From: LMUY01 sp965199165
Lineage (GTDB): Bacteria; Pseudomonadota; Alphaproteobacteria; Acetobacterales; Acetobacteraceae
NCBI GenBank assembly: GCA_965199165.1
Contig: OZ240681.1
Span: 4,526,001-4,590,000 of the forward strand
Direction: 5' to 3'
Length of the DNA stretch: 64,000 nucleotides
Shown: positions 43,165-51,460 of the stretch, piece by piece
How the letters are laid out: every line of letters begins with the position of its first letter
Position numbering within the stretch: position 1 is the stretch's first letter
The notes under the pieces: generated by a model
What the model saw: the letters and a program-made list of their open reading frames with translations, nothing else
Database searches by the model: none
What the model was told of the DNA's origin: nothing
Translations under genes and position numbers: made by a program

Positions 43165-43400
43165 TCGAACAATGGTCGGTCGGGCTGCTCCCCTGGATCC
43201 TCCTCTAGGGCATCGAGAAACTCCTGCGAGACCGGGCCGGTGATCCGGTCCAACCACGCCCACTCATCCTCGATCGGCTCCAGGATCACCGCCTTGCCAT
43301 CGCGGCGGACCTGAACCTCCTTGCCGTCGAAGCGGAATTCCTTCGGCAACCGAACCGCTTGCGAACGGCCGGACCAGAATATCTTCGCCGTCGCTTTCAT
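43161..43400 (-). CDS. vapB: VapB-type antitoxin (AbrB/MazE fold)
   Basis: A 79-residue antitoxin. The N-terminal swapped-hairpin AbrB motif reads KIFWSGRSQAVRLPKEFRFD, and the acidic C-terminus should wrap around VapC. An AGGA site precedes the ATG at 43400. In the family, VapB represses its own promoter. Here the pair sits inside a transporter operon, and the 49 bp to the upstream permease gene show no clear operator. Confidence 0.9.
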   Translation of the reverse strand: MKATAKIFWSGRSQAVRLPKEFRFDGKEVQVRRDGKAVILEPIEDEWAWLDRITGPVSQEFLDALEEDPGEQPDRPLFE

Positions 43401-43449
43401 GGCGGTTCCTGTCATCTATCACTGCTACATACCACGGCGGCAGCGGCGC

Positions 43450-44310
43450 TCACAACCGCCGCTGCCCGGCCCGCAGCAACGCTAGCGGCAGCAACAGGCC
43501 GACCAGCAAGGCGTTCGCGAGGGCCGCAGCCATCGGCCAGTCATGGTTGGCGAAGAACTCGTTCCACAGCGCGCGGCCGATGGTCTGCGCGGACGGGCCG
43601 CCCAGCAGTTCCGGGATCACGTATTCCCCCACGGCGGGCATGAACACCAACGCCAGGCCGGCCGCGACGCCCGGCAGCGAGAGCGGCAGCGTCACCGACG
43701 CGAACACCCGCATCGGGCCGGCGCCGAGGTCGGCCGCGGCCTCCTCCAGCGCCGGGTCCAGCTTGGACAGCCGGGCGTAGAGCGGCAGCACCATGAACGG
43801 CAGGTAGCAGTAGACGATACCGACATACATCGCGAAGCGGGTGTAGAGCATGTGCAGCGGCGCCCGGATCACGCCGAGGGACAGCAGCGTCGCGTTGATC
43901 CAGCCCTCATCCCCGAGCAAGCCGATCCAGGCGACGATGCGCAGCAGGAAGCCGGTCCAGAACGGCAGCATCACCAGCAGCAACAGCAGCGACCGCCACT
44001 GCTCCGGCGTCCGGGCGATCGCCAGCGCCATCGGGTAGCCGATCAGCAGGCAGCAGAGGGAGGAGAGGGAGGCGACCAGCAGGCTCTGCAACGCCGCGTC
44101 GAGGTAGTAGTCGTCGTCGATCAGGGCCGCATAGTTGTCGCCCAGCAGATGCAAGCTCGGCCACCAGCCATTCCAGGTGACCAGCGGGTCGTAGGGCGGC
44201 ACGCTGGCTGCCGCCTGCGAGAACGACAGCGCCAGCACGATCAGCGCCGGCATCGCGATGAACAGCAGCAGCCACGCCCACACCGGGCCGAGCACCAGCC
44301 AGCGGCTCAT
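43450..44310 (-). CDS. Spermidine/putrescine-type ABC permease (PotB type)
   Basis: A 286-residue permease of the PotB/PotH family. After the N-terminal helix it has ALSFSQAAASVPPYDPLVTW, and the EAA loop is ALEEAAADLGAGPMRVFASV. The final part GPSAQTIGRALWNEFF is typical. It lies between the ATPase gene (separated by a repeat element) and vapBC. Confidence 0.9.
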   Translation of the reverse strand: MSRWLVLGPVWAWLLLFIAMPALIVLALSFSQAAASVPPYDPLVTWNGWWPSLHLLGDNYAALIDDDYYLDAALQSLLVASLSSLCCLLIGYPMALAIARTPEQWRSLLLLLVMLPFWTGFLLRIVAWIGLLGDEGWINATLLSLGVIRAPLHMLYTRFAMYVGIVYCYLPFMVLPLYARLSKLDPALEEAAADLGAGPMRVFASVTLPLSLPGVAAGLALVFMPAVGEYVIPELLGGPSAQTIGRALWNEFFANHDWPMAAALANALLVGLLLPLALLRAGQRRL

Positions 44311-44323
44311 GCTGCTGCCCCTG

Positions 44324-44432
44324 CTTCTCCCTCTCCCTCCGGGAGAGGATCGGGTTGAGGGCGCTTTGCCAAGGTCGACCGCAATCTAGGCGGCACCCTC
44401 ACCCAACCCTCTCGCAGAGGGAGAGGGTTTTT
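44324..44432. repeat. Dispersed CCCTCACCC...CTCTCCC inverted repeat, copy 3
   Basis: The left arm 44324-44361 (CTCCCTCTCCCTCCGGGAG and GGGTTGAGGG) and the right arm 44391-44432 (CCCTCACCCAACCCTCTCGC, hairpin, TTTTT) are inverted relative to each other. It lies inside the pot-type operon between the ATPase and PotB-type genes, where it could reduce read-through or stabilise upstream message. Confidence 0.75.
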
Positions 44433-44457
44433 GGCAGTGGGCGGGTGGGGAGCAGCC

Positions 44458-45513
44458 TCATTCCGGGAGCAGGATGCAGGCGTCTGGGGACCAGGACACG
44501 CACACCGCCTCGCCCGGCGGGAGCGCCAGGCTGGCACCGTCGCCCAGTGGTTGGCTGACCAGCAGCGTGCCGCCGCCGACGCTCACGCGGTGGTCCACGA
44601 CGATGCCGCGATAGGCGCTTTCCAGCACCTGCCCGGCCACGGCGTTCGGGCCGGTCGCCACCCCCGGGGCCACGCGCAGCCGTTCCGGCCGCAGCGCCAC
44701 ATGCAGGTCGCCGGCCAGGCCGCCCGTGTCCGCCTGCGCCAGCACGCCCAGGCTCGGCAGGTCGAGCACGCCGGGCTCGCGCACCCGCGCCGGCAGGATG
44801 TTGGCCGCGCCCATGAAGGCGGCCACGCTGCGGCTGACCGGGCGCTCGTAGATCTCCGTCGGCGTGCCCACCTGCGCCAACCGGCCGCCTTCCAGCAGGC
44901 CGATGCGGGTGGCCATCGACAGCGCCTCCTCCTGGTCGTGCGTCACCAGCACGAAGGTGGTGCCGAGCTGGCGCTGCACCCGCACCAGCTCCGCCCGGGT
45001 CGCCTCCCGCAAGCCACGGTCCAGGGCGGAAAGCGGCTCGTCCAGCAGCAGCAGCTCCGGTCGCGGCGCCAGGCTGCGCGCCAGTGCCACGCGCTGCCGC
45101 TGCCCACCGGACAGCGCCTCCGGCCGCCGGTCGGCAAACCCCTCCATCCGCAGCAGCGCCAGCAATTCGGCGACGCGACGCGCCACGTCCGCGCTGCCCA
45201 TGCCCTGGCGGCGCAGGCCGAAGCCCACATTGGCGGCCACGCTCATGTGCGGGAACAGGGCGTAGGACTGGAACATCGTGTTCACCGGGCGGCGGTGCGG
45301 CGGCAACGCGGTGATGTCCCGCCCGCCCAGCGTGATCCGCCCGGCCGCCGGCGCGATGAAGCCGGCCAGGGTGCGCAGCAGCGTGGTCTTGCCGGAGCCG
45401 GAGCCGCCCAGCAGCACGAACAACTCGCCCTTGCCGATGCCCAGGTCCAGCGCGTCCAGCGCGGTCCAGCCGCCGTAGCGGACCGTCAGCCCGGCGATGT
45501 CGACGTGGCTCAC
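44458..45513 (-). CDS. Spermidine/putrescine-type ABC ATPase (PotA/PotG type)
   Basis: A 351-residue ATPase with Walker A GGSGSGKTTLLRTLAG, Q-loop TMFQSYALFPHMSV, signature ALSGGQRQRVALARSL and Walker B LLLLDEPLSALD. The C-terminal TOBE regulatory domain follows (LHVALRPERLRV). It starts 4 bp downstream of the binding-protein stop. It energises the flanking PotB/PotC-type permeases. Confidence 0.92.
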   Translation of the reverse strand: MSHVDIAGLTVRYGGWTALDALDLGIGKGELFVLLGGSGSGKTTLLRTLAGFIAPAAGRITLGGRDITALPPHRRPVNTMFQSYALFPHMSVAANVGFGLRRQGMGSADVARRVAELLALLRMEGFADRRPEALSGGQRQRVALARSLAPRPELLLLDEPLSALDRGLREATRAELVRVQRQLGTTFVLVTHDQEEALSMATRIGLLEGGRLAQVGTPTEIYERPVSRSVAAFMGAANILPARVREPGVLDLPSLGVLAQADTGGLAGDLHVALRPERLRVAPGVATGPNAVAGQVLESAYRGIVVDHRVSVGGGTLLVSQPLGDGASLALPPGEAVCVSWSPDACILLPE

Positions 45514-45517
45514 ACCC

Positions 45518-46603
45518 TCACTGTCCAGCCTTGAAGTGCTCCCACATGCGGGTCCGCGCCCGAATGGCGGCCTGGCTCACCGCCGCGACGGTGAAGGACC
45601 GCCCTAAGGCGGCGGCATCCGGATAGACGTTGGGGTCGTCACGGATCGCGGGGTCCACCTTGTCGCGGCTGGCCGGGACGGCGTTCGGGTAGTGCACGGT
45701 GTTGGTGATGCCGGCGACAACGGCCGGTTGCAGGATGTAGCTGATGAACTGCATCGCCAACGCCGGGTGCGGCGCGTCCTTCGGCACGGCCAGCATGTCG
45801 AACCAAAGCTGCGTGAACTCCTTCGGCGCGACGTAGGTCACGCGGTCCCGCTTGGCCTCGGCGGCGCGGGCGCTGGCCTGGATCACGTCGCCGGAATAAT
45901 CCATGGCCAGGCAGGTCGTGCCGGAAGCCAGGGCCTCCAGCGCGCCGCCGCTGGCGAAGGTGCGGATGTAGGGCCGAATCGCCATCAGCGTCTTCTCCAC
46001 GTCGGCCAAATCCCTCGGGTTGGTGCTGGACGGGTCATGCCCGAGGTATTTCAGCACCGTCGGGATCACGTCCGTCGCGCTGTCCATCATGGTGATGCCG
46101 CAGGAGGCGAGCTTCTTGGCGTTCTCCGGCTTGAACAGCAGGTCCCAGCTCTGCACCGGGGCATCCGGAAAAAGCCCGTCGATCTTGGACGGGATTTCCC
46201 CCAACCCGATCGTCCCCCACAGGTAGATCGCGCCGTAGGTGTTGCCGGGATCGCTGGCCGCCACGCGCTGGAGCAGGGCCGGGTCCTCGCCGGTGAGCGT
46301 GGACACGGCAGCCTTGTCGAGCGGCTGCAGCGCTCCGGCCGCGATCAGGCGGGCGAAGGTCGGCTCCGCGGTCGGCACGATGATGTCGTAGCCGGCGTGG
46401 CCGGCCAGCATCTTGCCCTCCAGCGTCTCCAGGCTGTCGTACGTATCGGAAACGACCTTGGCGCCGGTCAGCTTCTCGAACCCCTCGATCGCATGGGGAT
46501 CCATGTAGTCGGTCCAGTTGTAGAGGTTGAGGACCTTGTCCTCGGCATGCACGCCCGACAGGGTCGTGGCCGAGAGCAGTGCCGCCAGCACCAGACGCTT
46601 CAT
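45518..46603 (-). CDS. Spermidine/putrescine-type substrate-binding protein (PotD/PotF type)
   Basis: A 361-residue periplasmic protein. The signal peptide LVLAALLSATTLSGVHA precedes EDKVLNLYNWTDYMDPHAIE, where YNWTDYMDP is the hallmark of PotD/PotF. The later conserved segments YDIIVPTAEP and PKDAPHP are present. It defines the transporter as polyamine-like, although relatives can bind other cations. It is divergent from rutA across about 120 bp. Confidence 0.92.
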   Translation of the reverse strand: MKRLVLAALLSATTLSGVHAEDKVLNLYNWTDYMDPHAIEGFEKLTGAKVVSDTYDSLETLEGKMLAGHAGYDIIVPTAEPTFARLIAAGALQPLDKAAVSTLTGEDPALLQRVAASDPGNTYGAIYLWGTIGLGEIPSKIDGLFPDAPVQSWDLLFKPENAKKLASCGITMMDSATDVIPTVLKYLGHDPSSTNPRDLADVEKTLMAIRPYIRTFASGGALEALASGTTCLAMDYSGDVIQASARAAEAKRDRVTYVAPKEFTQLWFDMLAVPKDAPHPALAMQFISYILQPAVVAGITNTVHYPNAVPASRDKVDPAIRDDPNVYPDAAALGRSFTVAAVSQAAIRARTRMWEHFKAGQ

Positions 46604-46722
46604 GGGGTGGGACCTCGGACAGGATCGGCAGGTTTTTACCGGCCTCCGGGCCGGTCCGTCACCCCTAAATACAACCCGGCCGCGCGGTTGACTCCGGCGC
46701 CGGGTTGGCGGTCCATTCCGCC

Positions 46723-47799
46723 ATGCAGCTCGGCGTCTTCATCCCCATCGGCAACAATGGCTGGCTGATCTCCACCACCTCGCCGCAGTACATGCCGAGC
46801 TTCGCGCTGAACCGCACCGTGGTGGAGAAGGCGGAGCGGTTCGGCTTCGATTTCGCGCTGTCGATGATCAAGCTGCACGGCTATGGCGGGCCGTCCGAGC
46901 ACTGGGACCACAACCTCGAATCGTTCACCCTGATGGCCGGGCTCGCGGCGGTGACCAGCCGCATCCAGCTCTTCGCCACCTGCGCCGTGCTAACGATGCC
47001 GCCGCCGATCGCCGCGCGCATGGCGATGACGATCGACAGCATCGCACCCGGCCGTTTCGGGGTGAACATCGTGTCCGGCTGGCAGCGGGCGGAATACGCG
47101 CAGATGGGGCTGTGGCCGGGCGCCGAGCACTACCGCCGCCGCTACCAATACTGCGCCGAGTACGTGACGGTCATGCAGCAGCTCTGGTCCACCGGCCGGT
47201 CGGACTTCAAGGGCGACTTCTTCACCATGGACGATTGCCGGTGCAGCCCCCTGCCCTCCCGGCCGATCCCGATCATCTGCGCGGCGCAAAGCGATGCCGG
47301 GACGCGCTACGCCGCGCAATACGCCGACTACAACTTCTGCAACAGCTTCGGCGTCAACAAGCCGACCGCGGTGGCGCCCAGCGTGGCCCGGCTGGTTGCC
47401 GCCACGCAGGAGAGCGGCCGTCACTGCGGCGCGCTGATCCTGACCATGATCATCGCCGACGAGACGGACCAAGCAGCGCTCGCGAAATGGCAGCTCTACA
47501 AGGACGGCGCCGACCTGGAGGCGCTCGCCTGGCGGGAGGCGCAAGCCAGCGACGACCCGAGCACCGACCCGATGGCGCAACCCAACAAGCGCCGCACCAT
47601 GGGCGACGAGAACCTGCCCACCAACCAGGGCCTGCTGGTCGGCAGCTACGCCAGCGTCGCCGCGATGCTGGACGAGATCGCGGCCGTGCCCGGCGTGCAG
47701 GGCGTGATGATGACGTTCGACGAGTTCGTCGGCGGCATGGAGAACTTCGGCACCCGCATCCTGCCGCTGATGCGCTGCCGGCAGCACTTGACCGCGTGA
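46723..47799 (+). CDS. rutA: Pyrimidine monooxygenase RutA-like flavoprotein
   Basis: A 358-residue class C flavin monooxygenase (LLM/SsuD fold). Nearly the whole N-terminal half follows RutA: FIPIGNNGWLISTTSPQYMP, ALSMIKLHGYGG, WDHNLESFTLMAGLAAVTSR and GDFFTMDDCR. RutA opens the uracil ring to give ureidoacrylate peracid or ureidoacrylate. The usual partners RutB-RutF are absent. Instead, an AtzG-like subunit and an amidase follow in tight coupling. RutA needs a flavin reductase, which must be encoded elsewhere. Confidence 0.9.
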   Translation: MQLGVFIPIGNNGWLISTTSPQYMPSFALNRTVVEKAERFGFDFALSMIKLHGYGGPSEHWDHNLESFTLMAGLAAVTSRIQLFATCAVLTMPPPIAARMAMTIDSIAPGRFGVNIVSGWQRAEYAQMGLWPGAEHYRRRYQYCAEYVTVMQQLWSTGRSDFKGDFFTMDDCRCSPLPSRPIPIICAAQSDAGTRYAAQYADYNFCNSFGVNKPTAVAPSVARLVAATQESGRHCGALILTMIIADETDQAALAKWQLYKDGADLEALAWREAQASDDPSTDPMAQPNKRRTMGDENLPTNQGLLVGSYASVAAMLDEIAAVPGVQGVMMTFDEFVGGMENFGTRILPLMRCRQHLTA

Positions 47800-47810
47800 G
47801 GGAGACCGAG

Positions 47811-48005
47811 TTGAGCGACACGCAAGACCTCGTCGCGGCGCAGGTCGCCGCCTGGAGCGGCATCACCCCGCCCAACGAGCCGGCCAGGCGCCTCGCCGCC
47901 GACCTCGCGGCCACCATCGCCGCGTTCGAGGCCTTGCGCGGCCAGCTGCAGTTCGAGGACGAGCCCTCCAGCTTCGCGGCGGCGCTGCAGGACACCAAGG
48001 AATGA
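47811..48005 (+). CDS. AtzG-like (DUF4089) small subunit
   Basis: A 64-residue helical protein resembling AtzG/DUF4089, which is related in role to GatC of the amidotransferase and binds the amidase AtzE. The core reads GITPPNEPARRLAADLAATI. The TTG at 47811 with GGGAG seven bases upstream is the best start; a GTG at 47796 would overlap the rutA stop. It overlaps the amidase ATG by ATGA, so the two subunits are made together. Confidence 0.75.
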   Translation: MSDTQDLVAAQVAAWSGITPPNEPARRLAADLAATIAAFEALRGQLQFEDEPSSFAAALQDTKE

Positions 48006-49414
48006 CCGGGCTTGCCACGCTGAGCCTGGTCGACGCGGCAGCGGCGGTTGCACGGCGGGAGACCACGTCGACCGCGCTGCTGGCTGCCTGCCTCGCCCGG
48101 CTGGACGCGGCGGAGGACCGGGTCAACGCCACCATCTGGCTGGATCGGGAAGGCGCCTACCGCGCCGCCGAGGCAGCGGACAAGGCCGTGGCGGCCGGCG
48201 CCCCGCTCGGGTCGCTGCACGGCATCCCGATGGCGCACAAGGACATGTACTACCAGGCCGGGCGGCCCTGCACCTGCGGCTCGGCCATCCGCAAGGACTT
48301 CGTGCCGGACCAGACCGCCACCGTCATCACGCGCATGGCGGCGGCCGGCGCCTATGCCTTCGGCGGGCTGAACATGGCGGAGTTCGCGCAGAACCCGACC
48401 GGGCACAACGCGCATTATGGCGACTGCCACAACCCGTGGAACCTGCCTTACATCACCGGCGGCTCGTCCAGCGGCTCCGGCGCGGCGGTGGCGGCGCGCT
48501 TCGCCTATGCCGCACTTGGCTCGGACACCGGCGGCTCCATCCGCCTGCCCGCCGCCGCCTGCGGGGTGACCGGGCTGAAGCCGACGCAGACACGGGTCAG
48601 CCGCGCCGGCGTGATGCCGCTGTCGTTCTCGCACGACAATGTCGGGCCGCTGACCCGCACCGTGCGGGATTGCGCGCGGATCATGACGGTGATCGCCGGG
48701 TATGACCCGCTGGACCCGACCAGCGCCGCCGAACCCGTTCCGGATTACGAGGCGGCGCTGGACGGTGACCTGCGCGGCGTACGGGTCGGCGTGCCCAGCA
48801 CGTATTTCCTGGAGGGTGCGGACGAGCCGGTCGTCGCCGCCCTCGACGCCGCCGTCGCCGTGCTGGAGGCACGCGGCGCCACCGTCACCCGCATGACGCT
48901 GCCGCTGATGGATGCGGTGTCCGGCTATGGCGGCATCGTATCCCGCGTGGAGGGCGCCACCATCCACGCCCGCTGGATGCGCGAGCGGCCGCAGGACTAT
49001 GCGGTGCATCTCAGCGCCCGGCTGTATGGCGGCAACGCCATCCCAGGCACATACTACGTCGAGGCGCTCAGCCGCCGCGGCCCGGTGCTGCGCGCCTTTG
49101 CCAAGGAGGTGTTCGGCCAGGTGGACGTTCTGGCGACGCCGACGATCAGGACCGTCCTGCCGACGCTTGCCGCCACCGACATCGACGGCGGACCGCCGGG
49201 CACGGAGGCAAGGTTCATGGCGGTGTCGGCCAACACGCGCCCATTCAACTACCTGGGCCTGCCGGCGATCAGCGTGCCCTGCGGCTTCGACCCGAACGGC
49301 TGCCCGATCGGCCTGCAGATCGCCGGCCGCCCGTTCGCCGAGGCAAGGGTGATGAAGGTGGCGGACGCCTTTCAGCGCGACACCGAGTGGCACGCCCGCG
49401 TGCCGCCTCTTTGA
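48002..49414 (+). CDS. Amidase (AtzE/GatA-like amidase signature family)
   Basis: A 470-residue amidase. The Ser-cisSer-Lys triad is K80 (HGIPMAHKDMYY), S155 in ITGGSSSGSG and S179 in DTGGSIRLPAAACG. With the AtzG-like subunit upstream it resembles AtzEG, which hydrolyses 1-carboxybiuret in cyanuric-acid degradation. Following rutA, the likely substrate is a ureido or amide product of ring opening, such as ureidoacrylate. Length is normal for the family. Confidence 0.9.
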   Translation: MTGLATLSLVDAAAAVARRETTSTALLAACLARLDAAEDRVNATIWLDREGAYRAAEAADKAVAAGAPLGSLHGIPMAHKDMYYQAGRPCTCGSAIRKDFVPDQTATVITRMAAAGAYAFGGLNMAEFAQNPTGHNAHYGDCHNPWNLPYITGGSSSGSGAAVAARFAYAALGSDTGGSIRLPAAACGVTGLKPTQTRVSRAGVMPLSFSHDNVGPLTRTVRDCARIMTVIAGYDPLDPTSAAEPVPDYEAALDGDLRGVRVGVPSTYFLEGADEPVVAALDAAVAVLEARGATVTRMTLPLMDAVSGYGGIVSRVEGATIHARWMRERPQDYAVHLSARLYGGNAIPGTYYVEALSRRGPVLRAFAKEVFGQVDVLATPTIRTVLPTLAATDIDGGPPGTEARFMAVSANTRPFNYLGLPAISVPCGFDPNGCPIGLQIAGRPFAEARVMKVADAFQRDTEWHARVPPL

Positions 49415-49758
49415 CGACCATGTCCGATCGCTGCCGGCATGTCTTTGTTTACTGGGAAGCGGATGGTTCGGTTCGGAGCGAATTATTGCAAACGACGGCA
49501 GGCTGGTGGCAACAGCACCGCCGTCTCGGGGAGATGCAACGTCGGGTCTGCCGAGACGCGTGTCCGTGTTCCCGTCCAACAATCAACGTGTCCGTCTATC
49601 CGGCCTTGCCCACATAATCGGACAGAGTGATGCGCCCTACTATTCGGTCGTTTGCCGGACAAGGCAGCTTGTGCCGCACCGGTCAGCAACGGCGGCTTGG
49701 GCGGGGACTCCTCATTCCAGGCTGACACGTGCTTAGGTGCGGCCGGTGTGGAGGTGCC
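49415..49758. other. Intergenic region, no gene recognised
   Basis: About 340 bp, noticeably less GC-rich than the amidase gene. Frames on both strands are short, lack ribosome-binding sites and do not resemble known proteins. It begins the accessory region that extends to about 55.8 kb. Confidence 0.5.
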
Positions 49759-49998
49759 GTGATATCAGCAGTGAAAGAGCAATCGATCCTTGTGAAGCGG
49801 TATGCTCGCGGCCGCCTCTATGAGACGCAAAACCAGAGCTACGTGTCGGTCGAGCAGCTCCGAGGATGGGCGGCCAAGGATGTTGCCTTTTCAGTTGTCG
49901 ACACCGACACCGACACGGAGGTGACAAAGGCTCTGCTGGCCTCATGTCGTATAGGGTCGTCTCTCGCAACAGCCACCCCGACCGGAGCTAGGCGCTAA
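49759..49998 (+). CDS. Short PhaR_N-like protein
   Basis: A 79-residue protein with the polyhydroxyalkanoate regulator N-terminal motif: VKRYARGRLYETQNQSYVSV, then VEQLRGWAAKDVAFSVVD, matching KKYANRRLYNT..SSYVTLEDL of PhaR. Full-length PhaR is 150-200 residues and has a C-terminal part that binds granules; this one stops right after the DNA-binding domain. The GTG at 49759 has GGAGG four bases upstream. It may be a small DNA-binding protein or a truncated gene. Confidence 0.7.
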   Translation: MISAVKEQSILVKRYARGRLYETQNQSYVSVEQLRGWAAKDVAFSVVDTDTDTEVTKALLASCRIGSSLATATPTGARR

Positions 49999-50034
49999 GG
50001 GGTAAACGGTTCCTCAGCTATCCGGCTCAAGCAC

Positions 50035-50433
50035 TTACGTGAAGCGTTCCCAAGCGGACTGTCGTGACATACCCAATGCAGCACCAATAACTGCCCAGCT
50101 TACCTCTCGGGACCTGAGAAGCTCTACGACTCGTTGTAGCTGATTGCCCTTACCTTTGAGTGTTTCTTCGATTGCCTGAAGACGCTCCAGCAGGCGTTCG
50201 GTCGGGATTTGCTGATCCGATAGGGCGTTCGGCGTTTGTATGGGACGATCCGCGACGACCTCGTTACACAACTCGACGCACTCGTCACAGATGAAGACGC
50301 TCGCAGGCCCGGAAATGAGCTTACGCACGTGATGCTGTGATTTAAAGCAAAACGAGCAATAGAGTCTCTCCAATGGTGCTTCGCTGCCCGTGTCCATCGC
50401 AGTGTTTGGTAGGTTCTCGGCTGTAGCAGACAT
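50035..50433 (-). CDS. ClpX-type zinc-finger protein with C-terminal HTH
   Basis: A 132-residue protein. Residues 22-60 are the ClpX zinc-binding domain (LYCSFCFKSQHHVRKLI, then FICDECVELCNEVV) with zinc ligands C26, C29, C49 and C52. The rest is not the ClpX ATPase but a helical spacer and a helix-turn-helix at the end (LQRVVELLRSREVSWAVIGA, LGMSRQSAWERF). A GGAGAGG site lies five bases before the ATG. Such small proteins exist in alphaproteobacteria without a known role; a DNA-binding regulator with a zinc-dimer head is plausible. Confidence 0.8.
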   Translation of the reverse strand: MSATAENLPNTAMDTGSEAPLERLYCSFCFKSQHHVRKLISGPASVFICDECVELCNEVVADRPIQTPNALSDQQIPTERLLERLQAIEETLKGKGNQLQRVVELLRSREVSWAVIGAALGMSRQSAWERFT

Positions 50434-50443
50434 GTGCCTCTCC

Positions 50444-50504
50444 GTCAGAAATATCCTGACAGTCAGGTAGCTCCTGACATGAAGTGCGTCAAGGATATCC
50501 TGAC
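50444..50504 (-). promoter_or_regulatory. Three copies of a 17-bp palindrome upstream of the zinc-finger/HTH gene
   Basis: The motif GTCAGG-N5-CCTGAC occurs three times: GTCAGAAATATCCTGAC (50444-50460), GTCAGGTAGCTCCTGAC (50462-50478) and GTCAAGGATATCCTGAC (50488-50504). Starts are 18 and 26 bp apart. The first ends 10 bases from the zinc-finger gene start codon. A TTGACG that could serve as -35 lies inside the third copy. They look like operators for the HTH protein encoded immediately downstream. Confidence 0.7.
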
Positions 50505-50605
50505 AACCGGAGAGCCTGCGGATGTCTGTCTGAGCCGAAACCGGACGATGGCCGTAACGTGTCCGGCAGAGTTGATTTGACGAAAGCCCTCAGCCCTAGG
50601 GATGG

Positions 50606-51391
50606 CTATGGCCGATTACCGCCTCCAGCATCGAGCCGCGCCGCCAGGAAACGCCGCACCTCCGCTTCCGAAGCGGGGGCTGCTTGCGGGTCGCCGCCGA
50701 CCTGATGGCCAGCATAGGCGTGCATCGGCACGATCGTGTCGAAGCCATGCGACGCACCGGGAAAGACGCGCAAGACCAGAAAGCGGCCATTCCGGTTAAC
50801 GCGCTCCACCCACCGCTGGCAATGCCCAAGCGGAGTCCAGTCGTCGGCATTCCCGATCAGGATCAGCGTGTCCGTCGCGAGCGGTGCGCCGGGCGCCTCG
50901 CAGCCCGGATAGTAAGCGACTGCCGCCGTGAAAGCCGGTCCGCCCGAGGCCGCGACCGCGTCGGCCAGCACGGCTTTCAGTACGCTCCAGCCACCGTGCG
51001 AAAAGCCGATCACGCCGATTTTGCTCGCCATTATGTCCGGTCGTGTTCGCAGCCAGTCGGCTGCCCGAAAGGCGTCTGCTGCCCGTGCCGAAGGGTCCAT
51101 GCGCCGACCCTCGCCACACACTTCGCGGATGCCTCGAGGACCGAAGCTATCCACCATTAGTGCGGCATACCCCCAGGCCTGCAGCCGACGCGCCCAAGTG
51201 CGGTAATGCGGCCCTACGCCGTCACAACCGTGGAGCACGACCATGGCGGGAAATGGACCTGGCCCAGCTGGCAGGAATAATTCGCCAGCCCGGCCGCTAC
51301 GTGGCCCGCCTACGGTTGACGTGTCGAAAGCCGGTTGCGCCCGGGCTGTTACGATCCCGGCAAGCAGTAAAACGAACATCATCCGTATCAT
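50606..51391 (-). CDS. Dienelactone-hydrolase-family secreted esterase
   Basis: A 261-residue alpha/beta hydrolase. The signal peptide MIRMMFVLLLAGIVTARA precedes QPAFDTS. The fold carries PAMVVLHGCDGVG (oxyanion region), the nucleophile serine in GFSHGGWS, and a histidine in PGASHGFD. The ATG at 51391 is preferred because AAGGAGG stands seven bases upstream and the signal peptide starts there. The substrate is unknown. Confidence 0.85.
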   Translation of the reverse strand: MIRMMFVLLLAGIVTARAQPAFDTSTVGGPRSGRAGELFLPAGPGPFPAMVVLHGCDGVGPHYRTWARRLQAWGYAALMVDSFGPRGIREVCGEGRRMDPSARAADAFRAADWLRTRPDIMASKIGVIGFSHGGWSVLKAVLADAVAASGGPAFTAAVAYYPGCEAPGAPLATDTLILIGNADDWTPLGHCQRWVERVNRNGRFLVLRVFPGASHGFDTIVPMHAYAGHQVGGDPQAAPASEAEVRRFLAARLDAGGGNRP

Positions 51392-51460
51392 CCGACCGCC
51401 TCCTTTCCGGTCGGCTTTGCTGGCAAGGTCGCCACGGATGAGAACCACCAGGTCCAAACC

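Noticed and set aside
49415..49758. Short frames suggesting a small protein after the amidase
   Set aside because: Several overlapping frames exist on both strands, none with a convincing start or any recognisable motif.
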